In this document: piece after piece, positions 32,461-44,020 of the stretch
Position numbering within the stretch: position 1 is the first letter of the stretch
How the letters are laid out: every line of letters begins with the position of its first letter
Assembly (NCBI GenBank): GCA_963576735.1
Contig: OY755171.1
Coordinates: 12,648,001-12,712,000 of the forward strand
Length of the DNA: 64,000 nucleotides
Direction: 5' to 3'
Source: Bedellia somnulentella
Taxonomy: Eukaryota; Arthropoda; Insecta; Lepidoptera; Bedelliidae
The notes under the pieces: model-generated
The model's database searches: none
What the model saw: only the letters and a program-made list of their open reading frames with translations
Told to the model about the DNA's origin: nothing
Made by a program: the position numbers and the translations under genes

Positions 32461-33244
32461 GTTAGATAGGTCATTTACGAGGAAACCGGCGCTTACGAGT
32501 GGCACCGATTGCGGCAGATGAACGCACACCACCAGAAATATATCCAAACAACACACCAAGAAATAAATTTGAAATTTAGGCGAGATAGCATATCTTAAAG
32601 CAAGCGTTAAAAAGAGAAAAAACATATTTTCTCTGTACCGTCGTGGAATATGACACTAAGACGACCGTTTGAGAAAGAATAATTAAGACCTATACACACA
32701 ATTTATTATAAATTATAATTAAAACGTTGTAAATTTATTATACTTACGAATGTTAAGTAATCTCATCATTTTAGTAGTTTTTCTACTATAGTTTGTGCAA
32801 AATCTCATCACACACGACGGCATTCTCGATTATTTTGATAAACAAACACGCCAAAACAGGTGAACGATTGCGACGGCAGCTAGTGCGCGACTGAAGTCAG
32901 ATGAGCCATTTAGCCTGTTTTCTAAGTGCCAATTATGAGCGCGCATGACTTATCTACGGTTTTTTATTAGTACATCTATGGTATGTGATGGAATTGAAGA
33001 AAGGGGGCACCGAAGAAATCTCGCCCAAGTGCGCTAGTACTTTAAATCGAGAATGATAACAGCATTTGTACCTCTTCTAACCCTATTAACACTTATTTCT
33101 GGCTCACTTGCACTATACAAGTATTCGGATTTTGCTAAGTGAGTGTTCATGGTGATATTAGATAAATCCAACAATACCTCTGTAGTTTTCATTGGTTTCA
33201 TTGACTAGTAAGCGACGAAATTAACATTCTATACTCTCAAACAC

Positions 33245-33415
33245 AAACGTTCACGCCGTTTTCCCCCTAAGGGATCGGCAGAGGTACTAATACTTCTGAA
33301 CAGCACGTGGCAATGTCACCTGTGTTCTCACGTGATAGGGGGCAGGCCTATCGCCCTTTTGTACGAATACACTGTCACATGAACAAGTACAAATTAGCCA
33401 TGTGGGTTTCTTATT
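33245..33415 (-). repeat. SINE-1 3' fragment
   Basis: Complement of the SINE-1 3' half: CGGCAGAGGTACTAATACTT, CACGTGATAGGGGGCAGGCC and GCCATGTGGGTTTC. The head is missing. Confidence 0.8.
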
Positions 33416-33679
33416 GTCAAGGTTTTATATCTAGAGAACACAGAGGAAGATCTACCCAGCACCTCAATAAAATAAGACTGAAATCAATATATCACCAATC
33501 AAAATTAATATTATCAACAATCAAATAAAAAATGAATTAAGTGCATAATTGAAAGCTAGCAAGTTGTTAGCATTGTAAGATCGTGATTTTGACTGTGATC
33601 GCCAACCCGCATTCTAAGTATGGCGATAATTGCATGACCCCCCCCATATGATTGAACCGAAGACGTATCGCCGCCCAAA

Positions 33680-33990
33680 CCCCGTTGACTCCACTATCCA
33701 TGGCTACGGCAGAAACTATGGTAACGGTGGAGCAGAGGTAGTCAATTATCCCCGGCAGAGAACCGGCTACATGAACAACAACCTTTGCTTATCCTAGCAC
33801 CTTTACTCCAATTCTTCGAAGTGCGCTGAGCTGGAAGACCTAATAGACTAGTTGCAATGGAACATAATAGGATTATCAGAATTCTGAAGAGAGATAGAGA
33901 AAAAGATAACGCTGAAGTCTGGCAACTTGTGCTATTGCCGGGATAACCACTGCCTGTTTCAGGGACTGAAGACTAATAATAGTAAAAATG
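33680..33990 (+). pseudogene. LINE endonuclease relic
   Basis: The plus-strand translation around 33840-33880 reads LQWNIIGLSEF, resembling the WDIIGLSEVR motif of APE-type endonucleases in RTE/CR1-like LINEs. Stops occur on both sides. It lies just upstream of UFSP2 but is unrelated to it. Confidence 0.5.
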
Positions 33991-34378
33991 TATCTTCCAA
34001 GCCGGAGGTTCTGAGAGTTGTTTGAAAGATTTATGGGAAGTTCACTTCAGCGCAAAGACGTGCCTTCAAGCATAAGACCATCTCAGTTATTTTCCTAAGA
34101 CCAATTCGTCTATGTTTTAAAACAGCAAAGTCGTCCGTTTCACGATCGGTCAAATTTATTTCTAATTTTACGTTAATGAAAATGGAATTAAGTAGATAGG
34201 TAGTGGAAGGTTAGATAAAATTTAATTCAATATTTCAAAATTAATTCTTTCATGCTAATTTATTACATCGATATAAAGTTTTTTTTTATCCCACAGCAAA
34301 CACTAATGTACACAGAACCCCATCACTAGTGAAGTCATTCCATTCCATTCCATTTTTTTTTTTTTAATATAAGTAAAA
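33991..34378. other. UFSP2 upstream region
   Basis: No gene. It includes a (CATTC)n run and a T-tract just before the UFSP2 ATG. The start site of transcription could not be placed. Confidence 0.35.
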
Positions 34379-37300
34379 ATGTCACCACGTCTCAAAATAT
34401 CAAGCTATATTATTCAGGTATATTACACAAATTGTAATGTTTTTAATGTTTTAATCAATTTAATTATATTTGGCACTAATGTTTTGGTACAACGAGTATA
34501 TTGTAAACGATCCAATTTGAGTATATATCATGTAACCTGCCCTATCAATTGACGCCCTATTTAGCACTGTTTTTTACGCTTACTTTTATCAGAGACTGTC
34601 CGAATTACATGAAAATGCCACCACGGGATGCCTTTATGGACTGATGTACGATGGAGCTCTTTTAGTTGTTGGATTGAGTTTCGAATCGTTTGAAAATGAC
34701 AACAAAAAATACAAGCAACTACTTCTCAATTTTCCCACTGAAGTTGATTTGTGCGGTGTTCTCAAAGTGGGAGATAGCTCTACGACAGCTACAAAGATAA
34801 AGGAAATTCTTCAGGTACCATGATTTCAATATCCACTACTTAAAAAATATGCCAGTGATATTGTGAAGGTTAATACAGTATTGATCAATGATGTGTAGTG
34901 TTTGCTTAGAAAATAATTTCTTCATAACATTCAATGGTTATAACTTCTGCACCCCCTTTACATGTAAACAAGCAAGCAAATATAGATAAAACACATATAA
35001 TTGATAAACAAAATAAATGAAATTAGACTAAAACACATTTATGAATATTATAGTTATTTATTGAAAAGATTATATTGTCCGTCATTAGTATAAACAAATA
35101 CATTAAAGCAAATATTATTTAATACAATGTGTATAATTAGTGATATTATGAATTTAGATGATTATATTGTTTTATATTTATGACCTGATTTTTTTATGAA
35201 GACATCATCAGATCAGGTATGTGAAATATTTTCGGAGCTCTGATGATAGGAGTTAAAAAGTTATGTAAGAAAACACTCACCTGCTTTACTGCGTTGTGGC
35301 TTGAAATCCCATCATGCACAATCTTACATATAACTGACTTTCTTTTACTAACTAATTCCAAAACATCAAAATTATTTAAAAAAAAATCCCCTTATATGAC
35401 ACTTTATTCAATAAAATTATTTATCATGCTAACTTAAAAATATATATAATAAAATTAATAAAACACTAGACACATAAAGTTTTAACTCATAAAGTGGTTT
35501 AACAACAAGGCTGGGCAATTGTATTGTATTTGTATCTTTAAGGTTAATGTAATAAAAACACAGTTCTTATCCCTGTTTTTTTTAAATTAGCTAATCTGCT
35601 AATAAACTACCACTGTGATTCCCGTTAAAATAAATGCAGCTATTTTAGAGATTAGCCAAAACATAACAGATTAAACAAACAAACAGACATACAAAAATAA
35701 AGAAATTCTTGGATGTATATAAAAACTTGACAGTACTACTATTAGTATATTTATGTGTAGTAAAAAGCTGCAATTTTTATTATATAATAAAGACACACTA
35801 AAAGATTATTTTTTTTATTTTAATAATATTCTAAATATTGCAGGATGTTGACATAACCGACAATCCATTGGTAATGACAATTAATGAGGAGAAACAAATG
35901 AAGGTTCATTTTCTGATACATGATAAATATGAAGAGACATCTTATGAAGTGGTCAATTCTGAGGAAATTGCGAAACAGTTTTTATATCTACGACTGAATA
36001 CAATTCTACCCTTGAGTTGTGAAGCAACTGTTATTGGTGTACAAAATATTATGCAAAATAAAAGAAAAAAGGTAAGATAAAATTGATACTTTGTTTTTAA
36101 ATATTATATCATTATGTATACATTTTTCTCCATTCAACTTCCAAAAGTGGCTGAAGAATTTATAATTCTGAAGCTCTGACTACCCATTCTAGGGATTTAC
36201 AGCCTTGGGTATATGTATGTATTAAATGATTATCTTCATCATCAGCCAGTAGAAGTCCATTCCTGAATATAAACATCTCTTACAGCAAAGGTTATCATGG
36301 ACTAATTTTATAAAAACTTTAAACATTACTAAAATGAATCACCATGAATAAATTCCTTGTACCTGCCATCTTTCATGCCACTCTCATGAGATATACCATC
36401 AAAATGTTATTTTTTTAGATAGCATCTGGTCAAGTGTCATTTCACATTCACAATACGAGTGTATATCTGTTTGGAGTGGCGTCAGATGTTGGTGTCACTG
36501 GTGTGAACTCAGAATCCACTATTGGAGAACTAGTGGACTCAATGTCTTCAGAACAATCAACTAAAAAGAAAAAATATAATACAAATACTGTGGTATGTAA
36601 CATTGTTCAATATTTATGAAATAATTTTATTTGTAACATTTAGTTAATGTTATCCTTCTTTATTCAATTTCTATAAACTATGGTATTATGGGATGGAATG
36701 AATAATGGAGTGACGAGTTGGGTCTCTGGGATAAGAAGTGGTGGGAGACCGCTCAAAACCATTCCATATTTATTCTCCAAAAGAGAGCAATAAGAGCTAT
36801 ATACAATTTGAGATCCCGAGATTCCCTGAGGGAATTGTTTAAAACAATAAATATAATGACACTGCCATGTCAATATATTTATGAAAATATTATGTATGTA
36901 AGAAAGAATCAGGCCTCTTTTGTGAAAAATTGTGACAGACATATTCGAAACCTGAGAGACAACAATAAAATATCAGTACCAAAATACAGATTGTCAAAAG
37001 TAAATACATCTTTCATGGGGTTATGCGTAAAAATGTATAATAAAATACCTGAGGACATTTTAAATTTAACAGAAACAAAATTCAAAGCAGCAGTTAAAAA
37101 AAATCTTAGTTCGAAAGCCTATTACAATGTCAATGATTACATTAATGATGAAGTGGCTTGGTGTCATCAGGGCTCTGTGCAGGATGTTTCCGGGCTAACA
37201 CCAAAATTGTAATGGACGTAAAAAAAGATGTGTGTTGACGAGTTTCTTACGGGTTCTTCTCTCAACAAAACACCTTCCGAATCCGAAGTAAACTTAGTAT

Positions 37301-40300
37301 TAAGTTAAAATTTGACGTTCAAAAAACAAAGATTTATCTTTTTATTTTGAAATAAATGATTATTTTATTTTTTATATTTTTTATTTTTTTTATTTAAAAC
37401 CATCTGGAGTGGAAGAAAGGAAGAGAGGCCTTTGCCCAGCAGTGGGACATAAATGGCTAAAAATACTAAAAAATAATAATGGTATAGTGTGGTATGTATA
37501 TGCTGTGCAGTGTTGGCTTAGAACAGCAGTATCCCATTTCTTCCCGTGGGTGTTTGTAGGAGGTGATATAGGGTATTGGGGCTTTTTAGGTGATTTTTGA
37601 TTGCTGGGTTGAAGACCCATCACCAAACAACATTTATTTTAATAAATAAAGGAAAGGAAAATCGCGGCACTAGCGGGGATTGAACCTGCATCTAGTTTCG
37701 AGATTTTTCTTTCCTTTATTTATTAGTAATAATCCAGACATGAGGTTTTCATAAACAAAAACATTCCAACATTTATTTTACAATATTGTCCTTACTCAAC
37801 TCCCAAAAGTGGCTAAATAATGTCTAAATCTGACCTCTGACTAACCCTTTTAGGGTATTGCTGTGAGTATAAGTTTGTATAAACTATGGAGTCTCAAAAT
37901 TATTAGAAAATGTCATAGTATTAACTTGCATTTTAAATTAATTCATTAAATAAATAAATAAATTTATTCCTAAAATGTGAGTATTTATATATCTGTTTTA
38001 ACTCTAATGTAACACAGATATTTTCTAATCACCTATATGATAGCAGTAGTACCAATTAAATAAATCTTTTGAATTTGACAATTTGCTTTAATGTTTCTCA
38101 TTCTCAAGATACATTCTAGATCATGTGGTTGTACCCTATTTATAGTAACTTAAACCAATGGCGTTATATTTGCACCTACAGGACATAGTGCCTGTCAATA
38201 TTGTGATGAAGTCTACAAGAGATATATTTTCTGAAAAACTTGTGAAAACCGCCGTCAAAATGATGACGACGCAGAGAACTCGTGAGTACGAATTTATTGT
38301 AAATTACTCTTTGTTTTAATTCCCGTAATGGCTAAGTAAACCACCCAGTTATTCAAAATTAAAGGCGATAAGATGAAAGTGACTTATAGTGATAGTTTTA
38401 AACTATGCATTCTGTGAGTTTAATTGGAAGAGAACAAATGTCTTTTTGTTAGGATGCACTTGGAAACCCATCAGCAAAAAGCTTTCGCTGAATTGTAGAA
38501 TTGGCTACCCCTTATTGTGATATAACCCGTAAGGTTACAAAGATTAAAGCAAAGTATACTTTTTATATGTTCTATAAGAAACCTACATCTTGGGTTTTTT
38601 TATCATTTAATTACATGTGTAAATGATTGTGTTGATAAAATTAACAGGTTTTTTATTATTTCAGCTGCCTTCTATATCAGTATGCCATTAAAAATAGATT
38701 CCCTTGCCATAATACACAGAAATACTAAGTTATTAGAACTGTATACCGTATTAGTGGAGGCGACATGTCGGTCACTGAGGTTATTAGAGCAAGTTCTACT
38801 GGAACAACTAGGTAAGTTAATTAAATACTTATATAGAGCTAAGAGGTTCTACTGTTTAGTGATCAGAATATCACAACCCCAAATCTTCCTCTGTTTGTTG
38901 TACAAGGTGATTAAGGATTCAGAGGTTGTTTAAGTGATGAATACCTCTACCACCATTTTTGTATGTTTGAGAAATAGGTTCTTATCGCTTTCCATGAGAA
39001 AGAGAGACTTATTATTTTAATTATAAATTTTAAAATTTTTACTTAAATTGTTTTGAAATCTATAAATAAGTTTTGTTTTAGGTCAAGAAGGTATAGGCGA
39101 TGGCGCTGGCTTACGATTTCCTGAGACTTTTCATTTCTACCCGACAGAACTAGGCCACTTCCTTACTAGGGTCGTACCTAAAGCAATACCGGAAGAAGTT
39201 ATGGGTGAGTGTGACTTTATAATGTCGTATAGATAAATACATGCATATACTCACGGATATAAATGTGAAGAAGGTGTAACCAGAGCTTTAGAAGTAGAAC
39301 CCTTCAGTTACTTTTGTCGGAAAGATGTCACACGTAAATTGGCGATGAAAAACGTACACGTGAATTGTACGGTATCTTTGGTCATTCGCATCACCTCATT
39401 ATTAATGAGTAGACCTCGTTATCTTGCCGCACTTACGTCACTTTATTAAGAGATCGAACAATGATTTGTCATATCGGTATTAGTAGTTCTCTGTCCGTGA
39501 CTTCACTTGCGATAGCCATAATAAAGTCATGTCACTTGCCACGGTGATTTATTTTTCATGAGTAGCTCTGCTGTTTCTGGACATGGGTTTGTCTTAATTT
39601 TTTCCAATAAACATTAGTTAAGAGTGCATTTGACTGGACAAACGGGGAATTTAATTTTTTACTATTTGTTATGGTAAATAGGTAACTTTTATTATACAAT
39701 ATTATGCACCTATAAAACACGGTTTTTCACATAATAGTATTTAAAAAAATTACCGCTTCGAACGTCCGAAATAGTCCGGATCCATCTTAACTTATAAAAA
39801 TTCAAGTCGCAGATTCTTATTAGCCGACATTTATTAACATAAAACGCAAAAGTTACAACAAAAATAAGTTTCAGTTATAGTCATCTGAAAACAATAGAAG
39901 GTGGCTATCGCGAGTGAAGTCACGGGCAGAGAACTAGTAATATCGATATGGCAAGTCGATGATTGTTCAATCTCTAAAAAAGGTGTCGTCATTGCGACAA
40001 GATAACGAGGTCTATTAATGAGCATGTCCTTGTAGCATTAATGACCCTCTACTGTAAACATGTGAACAAGTAATAGTAATGGGATTTGAAGAAGAGGGTA
40101 TTGCAAGACAAAAAGGTTTTACCAAACTGCTTGTGTGTGATACAATACCTTCCAAATAACCATATATTATTTTGATTTAAACATCGTACTAAGTCTGCAA
40201 GTTACCACTGCTGCAATCGTATGTGTTTATAAATTCTCATACGAAAACACAGTATACTCTTGTTAAACTTCTACAAAACATTTCAAACCAATCAATATTT

Positions 40301-41964
40301 AGCTGTTTAGAATAGTACGAACCAATAACTTCCCTGGGTGGTTGACGTACTAGCTGGTTAAATTAGGGTTTTGGGTATTTTTAAGTAATTTTTGGGCTAT
40401 GTGGCTAGAGACCCTTTATCAAACTTTCTTGATTCTGTTATCTTTATCCTACTCAACGATCAAAAGTAACTGAAAATTTTCTATTTACGGAATTCTGACT
40501 ACTTCTTTTTAAATTTTCTAGACTAGACAAGAAGAAAATATCTTATACTTTTTTTTTATTCAACAGAGAAAGAACGAAGACTTCTACACAAACAGCTCGG
40601 TTTATCAGAAGATCGGCCGATATTCCGTCGCGGCAACGCATACATTGACAAACCCAAGTCTCATCTAATAAACCCTCACGAAGCCATATCTACACAGACC
40701 ACTAAGCCGGGGACTGTAGTAGCAATTGTGAGGGGGAGGTATGCGTACCACCATTATATGCAAGATCGGTTCAATGACGACGGTTGGGGTTGTGCCTATC
40801 GTTCTATGCAGACTATCTTCTCTTGGTTTAGGTGAGTTTTTGTTTTAATGTTGTTGGTGCTTTCAAACGATTTGCAAACACTACTTTAACTGTGCGATAT
40901 ATGTTTTAAATAAAAAAATACTCATGGTTATCCCACTGGAACCTATACCTATACTCACGGCCTTAATTCAAAAAACCTTCAGAATATACAATTCTTCAGC
41001 TACTTTTGGTAAAAATAAATCATTGTTGATGATGAATATCAGACACATCTCCCAACAAATCTTACACATTGGCCAATATCTATAGATGTAATAATCTACT
41101 TCTATGACTACTATCTTTAAATTAAAATATAGCCCTATTAAAAATGTTTGTAATTTAGTAATAAAATGCATTTTTGTTCCCAGATATCAAGGCTACACAT
41201 CAGTGGAGGTCCCGACACACAAAGAAATCCAACAGTGCCTTGTGAAGATCGGTGACAAACCAAGTGGGTTCATCGGGTCCAAGCAATGGATAGGCTCTAC
41301 AGAAGTGATGTTCTGCTTAGAAACTCTGTTAGGGGTCCAAAGCAGAATAATTTTCGCTAATAATGGACAAGAATTGCTAAATTATGTGCCAGAAATTGTA
41401 CACCATTTTCAGAAACATGGTAGCCCTATTATGATTGGTAAGTTTTACTATAAAGTTAGACTATTCTAATTTCGTTTGACCTTTTTTTATATTAAGTCAC
41501 ATTTTGTCTTATACATAGGCTCAATGTCTCAAAGCAACAAATAAGAATTTCATTTTTGAGTATAAATTTTAAAATCATAATCGTCTATTAGAGCTGACGA
41601 TGCAGTGTAAGATGCTGCTTAAACCCGTTTAATGGTTTTTTAATAGGGAGATTCTTTTTTAAATATATTACGATATGGAAATTTTCATCTGATGCTATAG
41701 CTTTTTCATTATTTAGTTCAGTATCCATATAAAAGATGTACGTGTTTTTCAGGGGGAGGCGTTCTGGCTCACACAATCCTTGGCGTGGAGTACAACCAAG
41801 AAAGTAAAGAAGCTCGTTACTTAATTTTAGACCCTCACTACACCGGCGCTGAAGATCTTTCTATCATCATCAGCAAAGGATGGTGCGGATGGAAAAACTC
41901 CGATTTTTGGAACAAAACTGCTCATTACAATTTGTGCCTACCACAAACAAGACCTTGTCTATGA
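34379..41964 (+). CDS. UFSP2: Ufm1-specific protease 2 (UFSP2)
   Basis: A cysteine protease that processes the UFM1 precursor and removes UFM1 from targets, mainly at the ER. Ten exons: 34379-34417, 34593-34814, 35844-36071, 36419-36592, 38182-38281, 38665-38811, 39082-39204, 40567-40831, 41184-41437 and 41753-41964; 1764 nt, 587 aa. All phases join and all borders are GT/AG. The C-terminal peptidase (family C78) holds the catalytic Cys at about 420 ([12 protein letters not shown]) and the Asp and His at about 544 and 546 (LILDPHYTG), with [31 protein letters not shown] and [13 protein letters not shown] around them. The start [13 protein letters not shown] fits the long insect form (the Drosophila protein is about 600 aa; human 469). 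Introns are full of SINE and LINE relics. Confidence 0.94.
36118..36218 (+). repeat. SINE-2 3' fragment in UFSP2 intron 3
   Basis: TCAACTTCCAAAAGTGGCTG, AATTCTGAAGCTCTGACTAC, TTCTAGGGATTTACAGCC and a TATATGTATGTATT tail. The 5' half is missing, as expected from 5' truncation during retroposition. Confidence 0.8.
36673..37212 (+). pseudogene. non-LTR retrotransposon ORF2 C-terminal relic in UFSP2 intron 4
   Basis: Starts at YGIMGW, a motif at the end of the RT thumb in Jockey/CR1-type elements. After one stop (TAA at 36697-36699) it continues open for 165 codons: [40 protein letters not shown] and [20 protein letters not shown]. It is 5' truncated and lacks the catalytic RT core. It is a relative of the relics at 9375 and 17890, but better preserved. 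Confidence 0.8.
37512..37880 (+). repeat. SINE-2 copy split by a tRNA-like fold-back repeat
   Basis: The head (TGGCTTAGAACAGCAGTATC, TTGGGGCTTTTTAGG, GAAGACCCATCACC) ends near 37641 and the tail (CTCAACTCCCAAAAGTGGCT, TTTTAGGGTATTGC, GTGAGTATAAG) resumes near 37780. The interruption is the fold-back repeat at 37642-37767, which is therefore younger. Confidence 0.8.
37642..37767 (-). repeat. tRNA-like fold-back repeat, short form, 13 bp target duplication
   Basis: Flanked by AACATTTATTTTA (37629-37641 and 37768-37780). The ends are ATAAATAAAGGAAAGG and, at the other side, CATGAGGTTTTCATAAAC then AAAAACATTCC. The centre keeps a decayed tRNA-like half (GCGGGGATTGAACC). The same terminus pattern as at 27112 and 42150 in complementary orientation. 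Confidence 0.85.
39240..39335 (-). repeat. SINE-2 3' fragment in UFSP2 intron 7
   Basis: GCATATACTCACGGATATAA, AACCAGAGCTTTAG and CTTCAGTTACTTTTG; a degraded antisense tail fragment. Two more degraded copies lie in UFSP2 introns at about 40340-40520 (sense) and 40930-41060 (antisense). Confidence 0.65.
39401..40022. repeat. fold-back element in UFSP2 intron 7, about 120 bp arms
   Basis: The left arm 39401-39520 (ATTAATGAGTAGACCTCGTT, AGATCGAACAATGATTTG, GTCCGTGACTTCACTTGCGA) pairs with the right arm 39902-40022 (TCGCGAGTGAAGTCACGGGC, GATTGTTCAATCTCT, AACGAGGTCTATTAAT). About 380 bp of loop contains no gene. Probably a non-autonomous inverted-repeat transposon. Confidence 0.7.
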
Positions 41965-42130
41965 AAATAAGACCTTATGCATTTGGTGTCATCTATTTTT
42001 ACTAAATTAAACGCATTTAACTAATACTGTGATATGATGCAACTTATAGAATGCGAATTCAATTGTTTTATTGTATCTTATAAATTGCTATATAAATTGA
42101 AAACCATTATTGTATTTACTACGTGTTGAA

Positions 42131-42136
42131 AATAAA
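42131..42136 (+). promoter_or_regulatory. UFSP2: poly(A) signal of UFSP2
   Basis: AATAAA 167 bases after the UFSP2 stop. The fold-back repeat at 42150 entered immediately downstream, within the usual cleavage window. Confidence 0.65.
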
Positions 42137-42149
42137 TGGTCATATTAAT

Positions 42150-42285
42150 CATAAATAAAAGATGTTATTAAAGGAAAGAAAAATTTCGACACTGGCGGGG
42201 TCGAAATTTTTCTTTCCTTTAATAACATCTTTTATTTATGAGTAATAATCCCCACATGAGGAATTCATGTCAAAAAACATTAAAT
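42150..42285 (-). repeat. tRNA-like fold-back repeat, short form, 13 bp target duplication
   Basis: Flanked by TGGTCATATTAAT (42137-42149 and 42286-42298). It begins CATAAATAAAAGATG and ends GTCAAAAAACATTAAAT, the reverse of the copy at 27112. The centre is the palindromic remnant GACACTGGCGGGGTCGAAAT. Confidence 0.88.
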
Positions 42286-42399
42286 TGGTCATATTAATGT
42301 TAGTTGTAAAACCAACAGAACATTACACCCTAATAACTAAGCATGTTTATGTAAGTAATATAAATTTAATTTTTTAACATTTGTTTTATTCGACGTAAC

Positions 42400-42860
42400 C
42401 AAGATAGCTGGTTCGAACCTGCGCTGATTATGCAGAGAAGCGTCGGTTCGATCCCCGGCGGGCTGATTATGTATCTTTAGCGACCGCGATTGTGTCGCAA
42501 GTTGCAATATTGTCGCTGTCAAAACTGTCAGATTGCATACAAATCTATGACATTGACAACGACAATCTTGCAACTTGCGACACAATCGTCAATCGCAAAA
42601 GATACATAATCAGGGGGCGGGTTGGGCTTACACCAATGTGTGTTTTCTAAAGTCATATGCATTATTAATTTTTCATGGTTTTTAACGGTGAGGGAAAACG
42701 TCGTGAGGAAACCCACATGGCTAAGTTGTATTTTGTTATGTGACAGTGTATTTGTACAAAACGGCGATAGGCCTGCCCCCTATCATGTGAGTACACTGTC
42801 CAACCAAAACATGGTTACACCCTACTATATATACTCTAAACACCCGTTGGGGGATGGATA
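42400..42860 (+). repeat. SINE-1 copy with a MITE in its head
   Basis: A tRNA-like B box (GGTTCGATCCCCGGCGGG, 42444) is followed by an inverted-repeat insertion (42463-42613) and then the SINE-1 body: GGGCTTACACCAATGTG, GTGAGGGAAAACGTCG and ATAGGCCTGCCCCCTATCAT. The 3' tail is lost after about 42850. Confidence 0.7.
42463..42613. repeat. MITE with about 50 bp inverted repeats
   Basis: CTGATTATGTATCTTTAGCG at the left and the complement of CGCAAAAGATACATAATCAG at the right. The arms continue with GATTGTGTCGCAAGTTGCAA and its complement. Total 151 bp, no coding capacity. Confidence 0.8.
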
Positions 42861-42914
42861 TGCGGCGTTATTTGATGGTGTGGGAGCAGCGTTTATTAAT
42901 TAATGAACACAACT

Positions 42915-43080
42915 TCATAAATTGGCTGATGAATTTCTAACTCTGAAGCCTTGGCTCCCTTTTTGTGATTTAAAAGCCATGAGTATATGAATGTATGTTA
43001 TGGCCAATAGTCTGCTGGACGTAAGCCTCCCTGAAGAGCTAGAAACTCCTCAGTCACATTTGATAGTTGATAGGGGGAAT
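42915..43080. repeat. SINE-2 fragments, two orientations
   Basis: Sense tail at 42917-43000 (AATTTCTAACTCTGAAGCC, GCCATGAGTATATGAATG) followed by antisense pieces to about 43080 (GAAACTCCTCAGTCACATTT). Both are degraded. Confidence 0.6.
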
Positions 43081-43494
43081 TAGACGACTCTTACGATAGT
43101 GTCAGTTAGTCAGTGACAGTGACTAAACCTTCAGTCTTAAGCCTTGAGTGTTAACTATGAATAGTCATATAATAACTCCCAGGATTACTGTAGCGATCAC
43201 ACCAATGATTAAGCTATTACTGCGACACAAATTAACAATACAAACTATGTATGCGGTCAGACTCCTTGTGAGTATAGTATTATTTGGGTCAGACCTCTCG
43301 TACGGTAGAGTTGCGTTCGCACACGCCAGAGTCTGATACTGGTGTATCGCCTCCAGGCGATACAAAATAGGATCACACGTGAAGCGGTCACTTTCGTTAT
43401 ATATTTTGAATTAAGGTATTAGATACGTAATCGTTGTGGCCATAATACAAGTTCTACTTAGTTTGGGGCTAACTAGATCTGTGTGTAATATGGC

Positions 43495-43660
43495 ACATTC
43501 TTAGCCTATACACACGGCTACAAATCCCAAAAAGAGAGATAACCATAGCTTTAAAATTGGAAATTCCTTCGCCACTTTTGGAATTCGAGTGTGAAAGAGA
43601 TTGTGAAATAAAGGATGGTTGAAGATGGCTGGCCACCCACATCGCTTCGTCCATCATTCA
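43495..43660 (-). repeat. SINE-2 copy, degraded (antisense)
   Basis: TATACACACGGCTACAAATC, CTTCGCCACTTTTGGAA and GGCCACCCACATCGCTTCG correspond to the SINE-2 tail and centre. The sequence to about 43820 is non-coding and unassigned. Confidence 0.65.
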
Positions 43661-43854
43661 CTAACCCGAAAAGCGGCTACACTACACCTACACACGACCC
43701 TAAAATCAGTGGCGATATCGGGATACCGGTAGTGGGGATGAAATCGGCTACTACTCCTACACACTTCCCTGCCACTGCCAGTAGTACGAAACCGACCGTG
43801 CAACAGACTGCTCGTTTTTGAATGCCTACTGTCTCATGTCGCGGTTGAATTAAT

Positions 43855-44020
43855 CTTACTAATAAATAAAGGAAAGCAAAATTTTGACACCTTTCTTTCC
43901 TTTATTTATTAGTATAATCCCCACATGAGGTTTTTATGAATAAAACATTACATACATATACTCACAGCTATAAATCCCTTAACGGGGTAGCCAGAGCTTT
44001 GGAATGAAAAATTCAAACTA
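43855..44020. repeat. fold-back repeat fragment followed by a SINE-2 tail
   Basis: 43863-43952 shows the fold-back arms without the tRNA-like core (AAATAAAGGAAAGCAAAA against CTTTCCTTTATTTATTAG, then CCCCACATGAGG). A SINE-2 tail in antisense follows directly at about 43955 (ATACTCACAGCTATAAATCC). A sister of the first part, with the same left flank (CTGTCTCATGT, CGGTTGAA), is at 48165-48235. Confidence 0.7.

Noticed and set aside
38682..38933. Separate 83 aa gene
   Set aside because: It is UFSP2 exon 6 read through into the intron.
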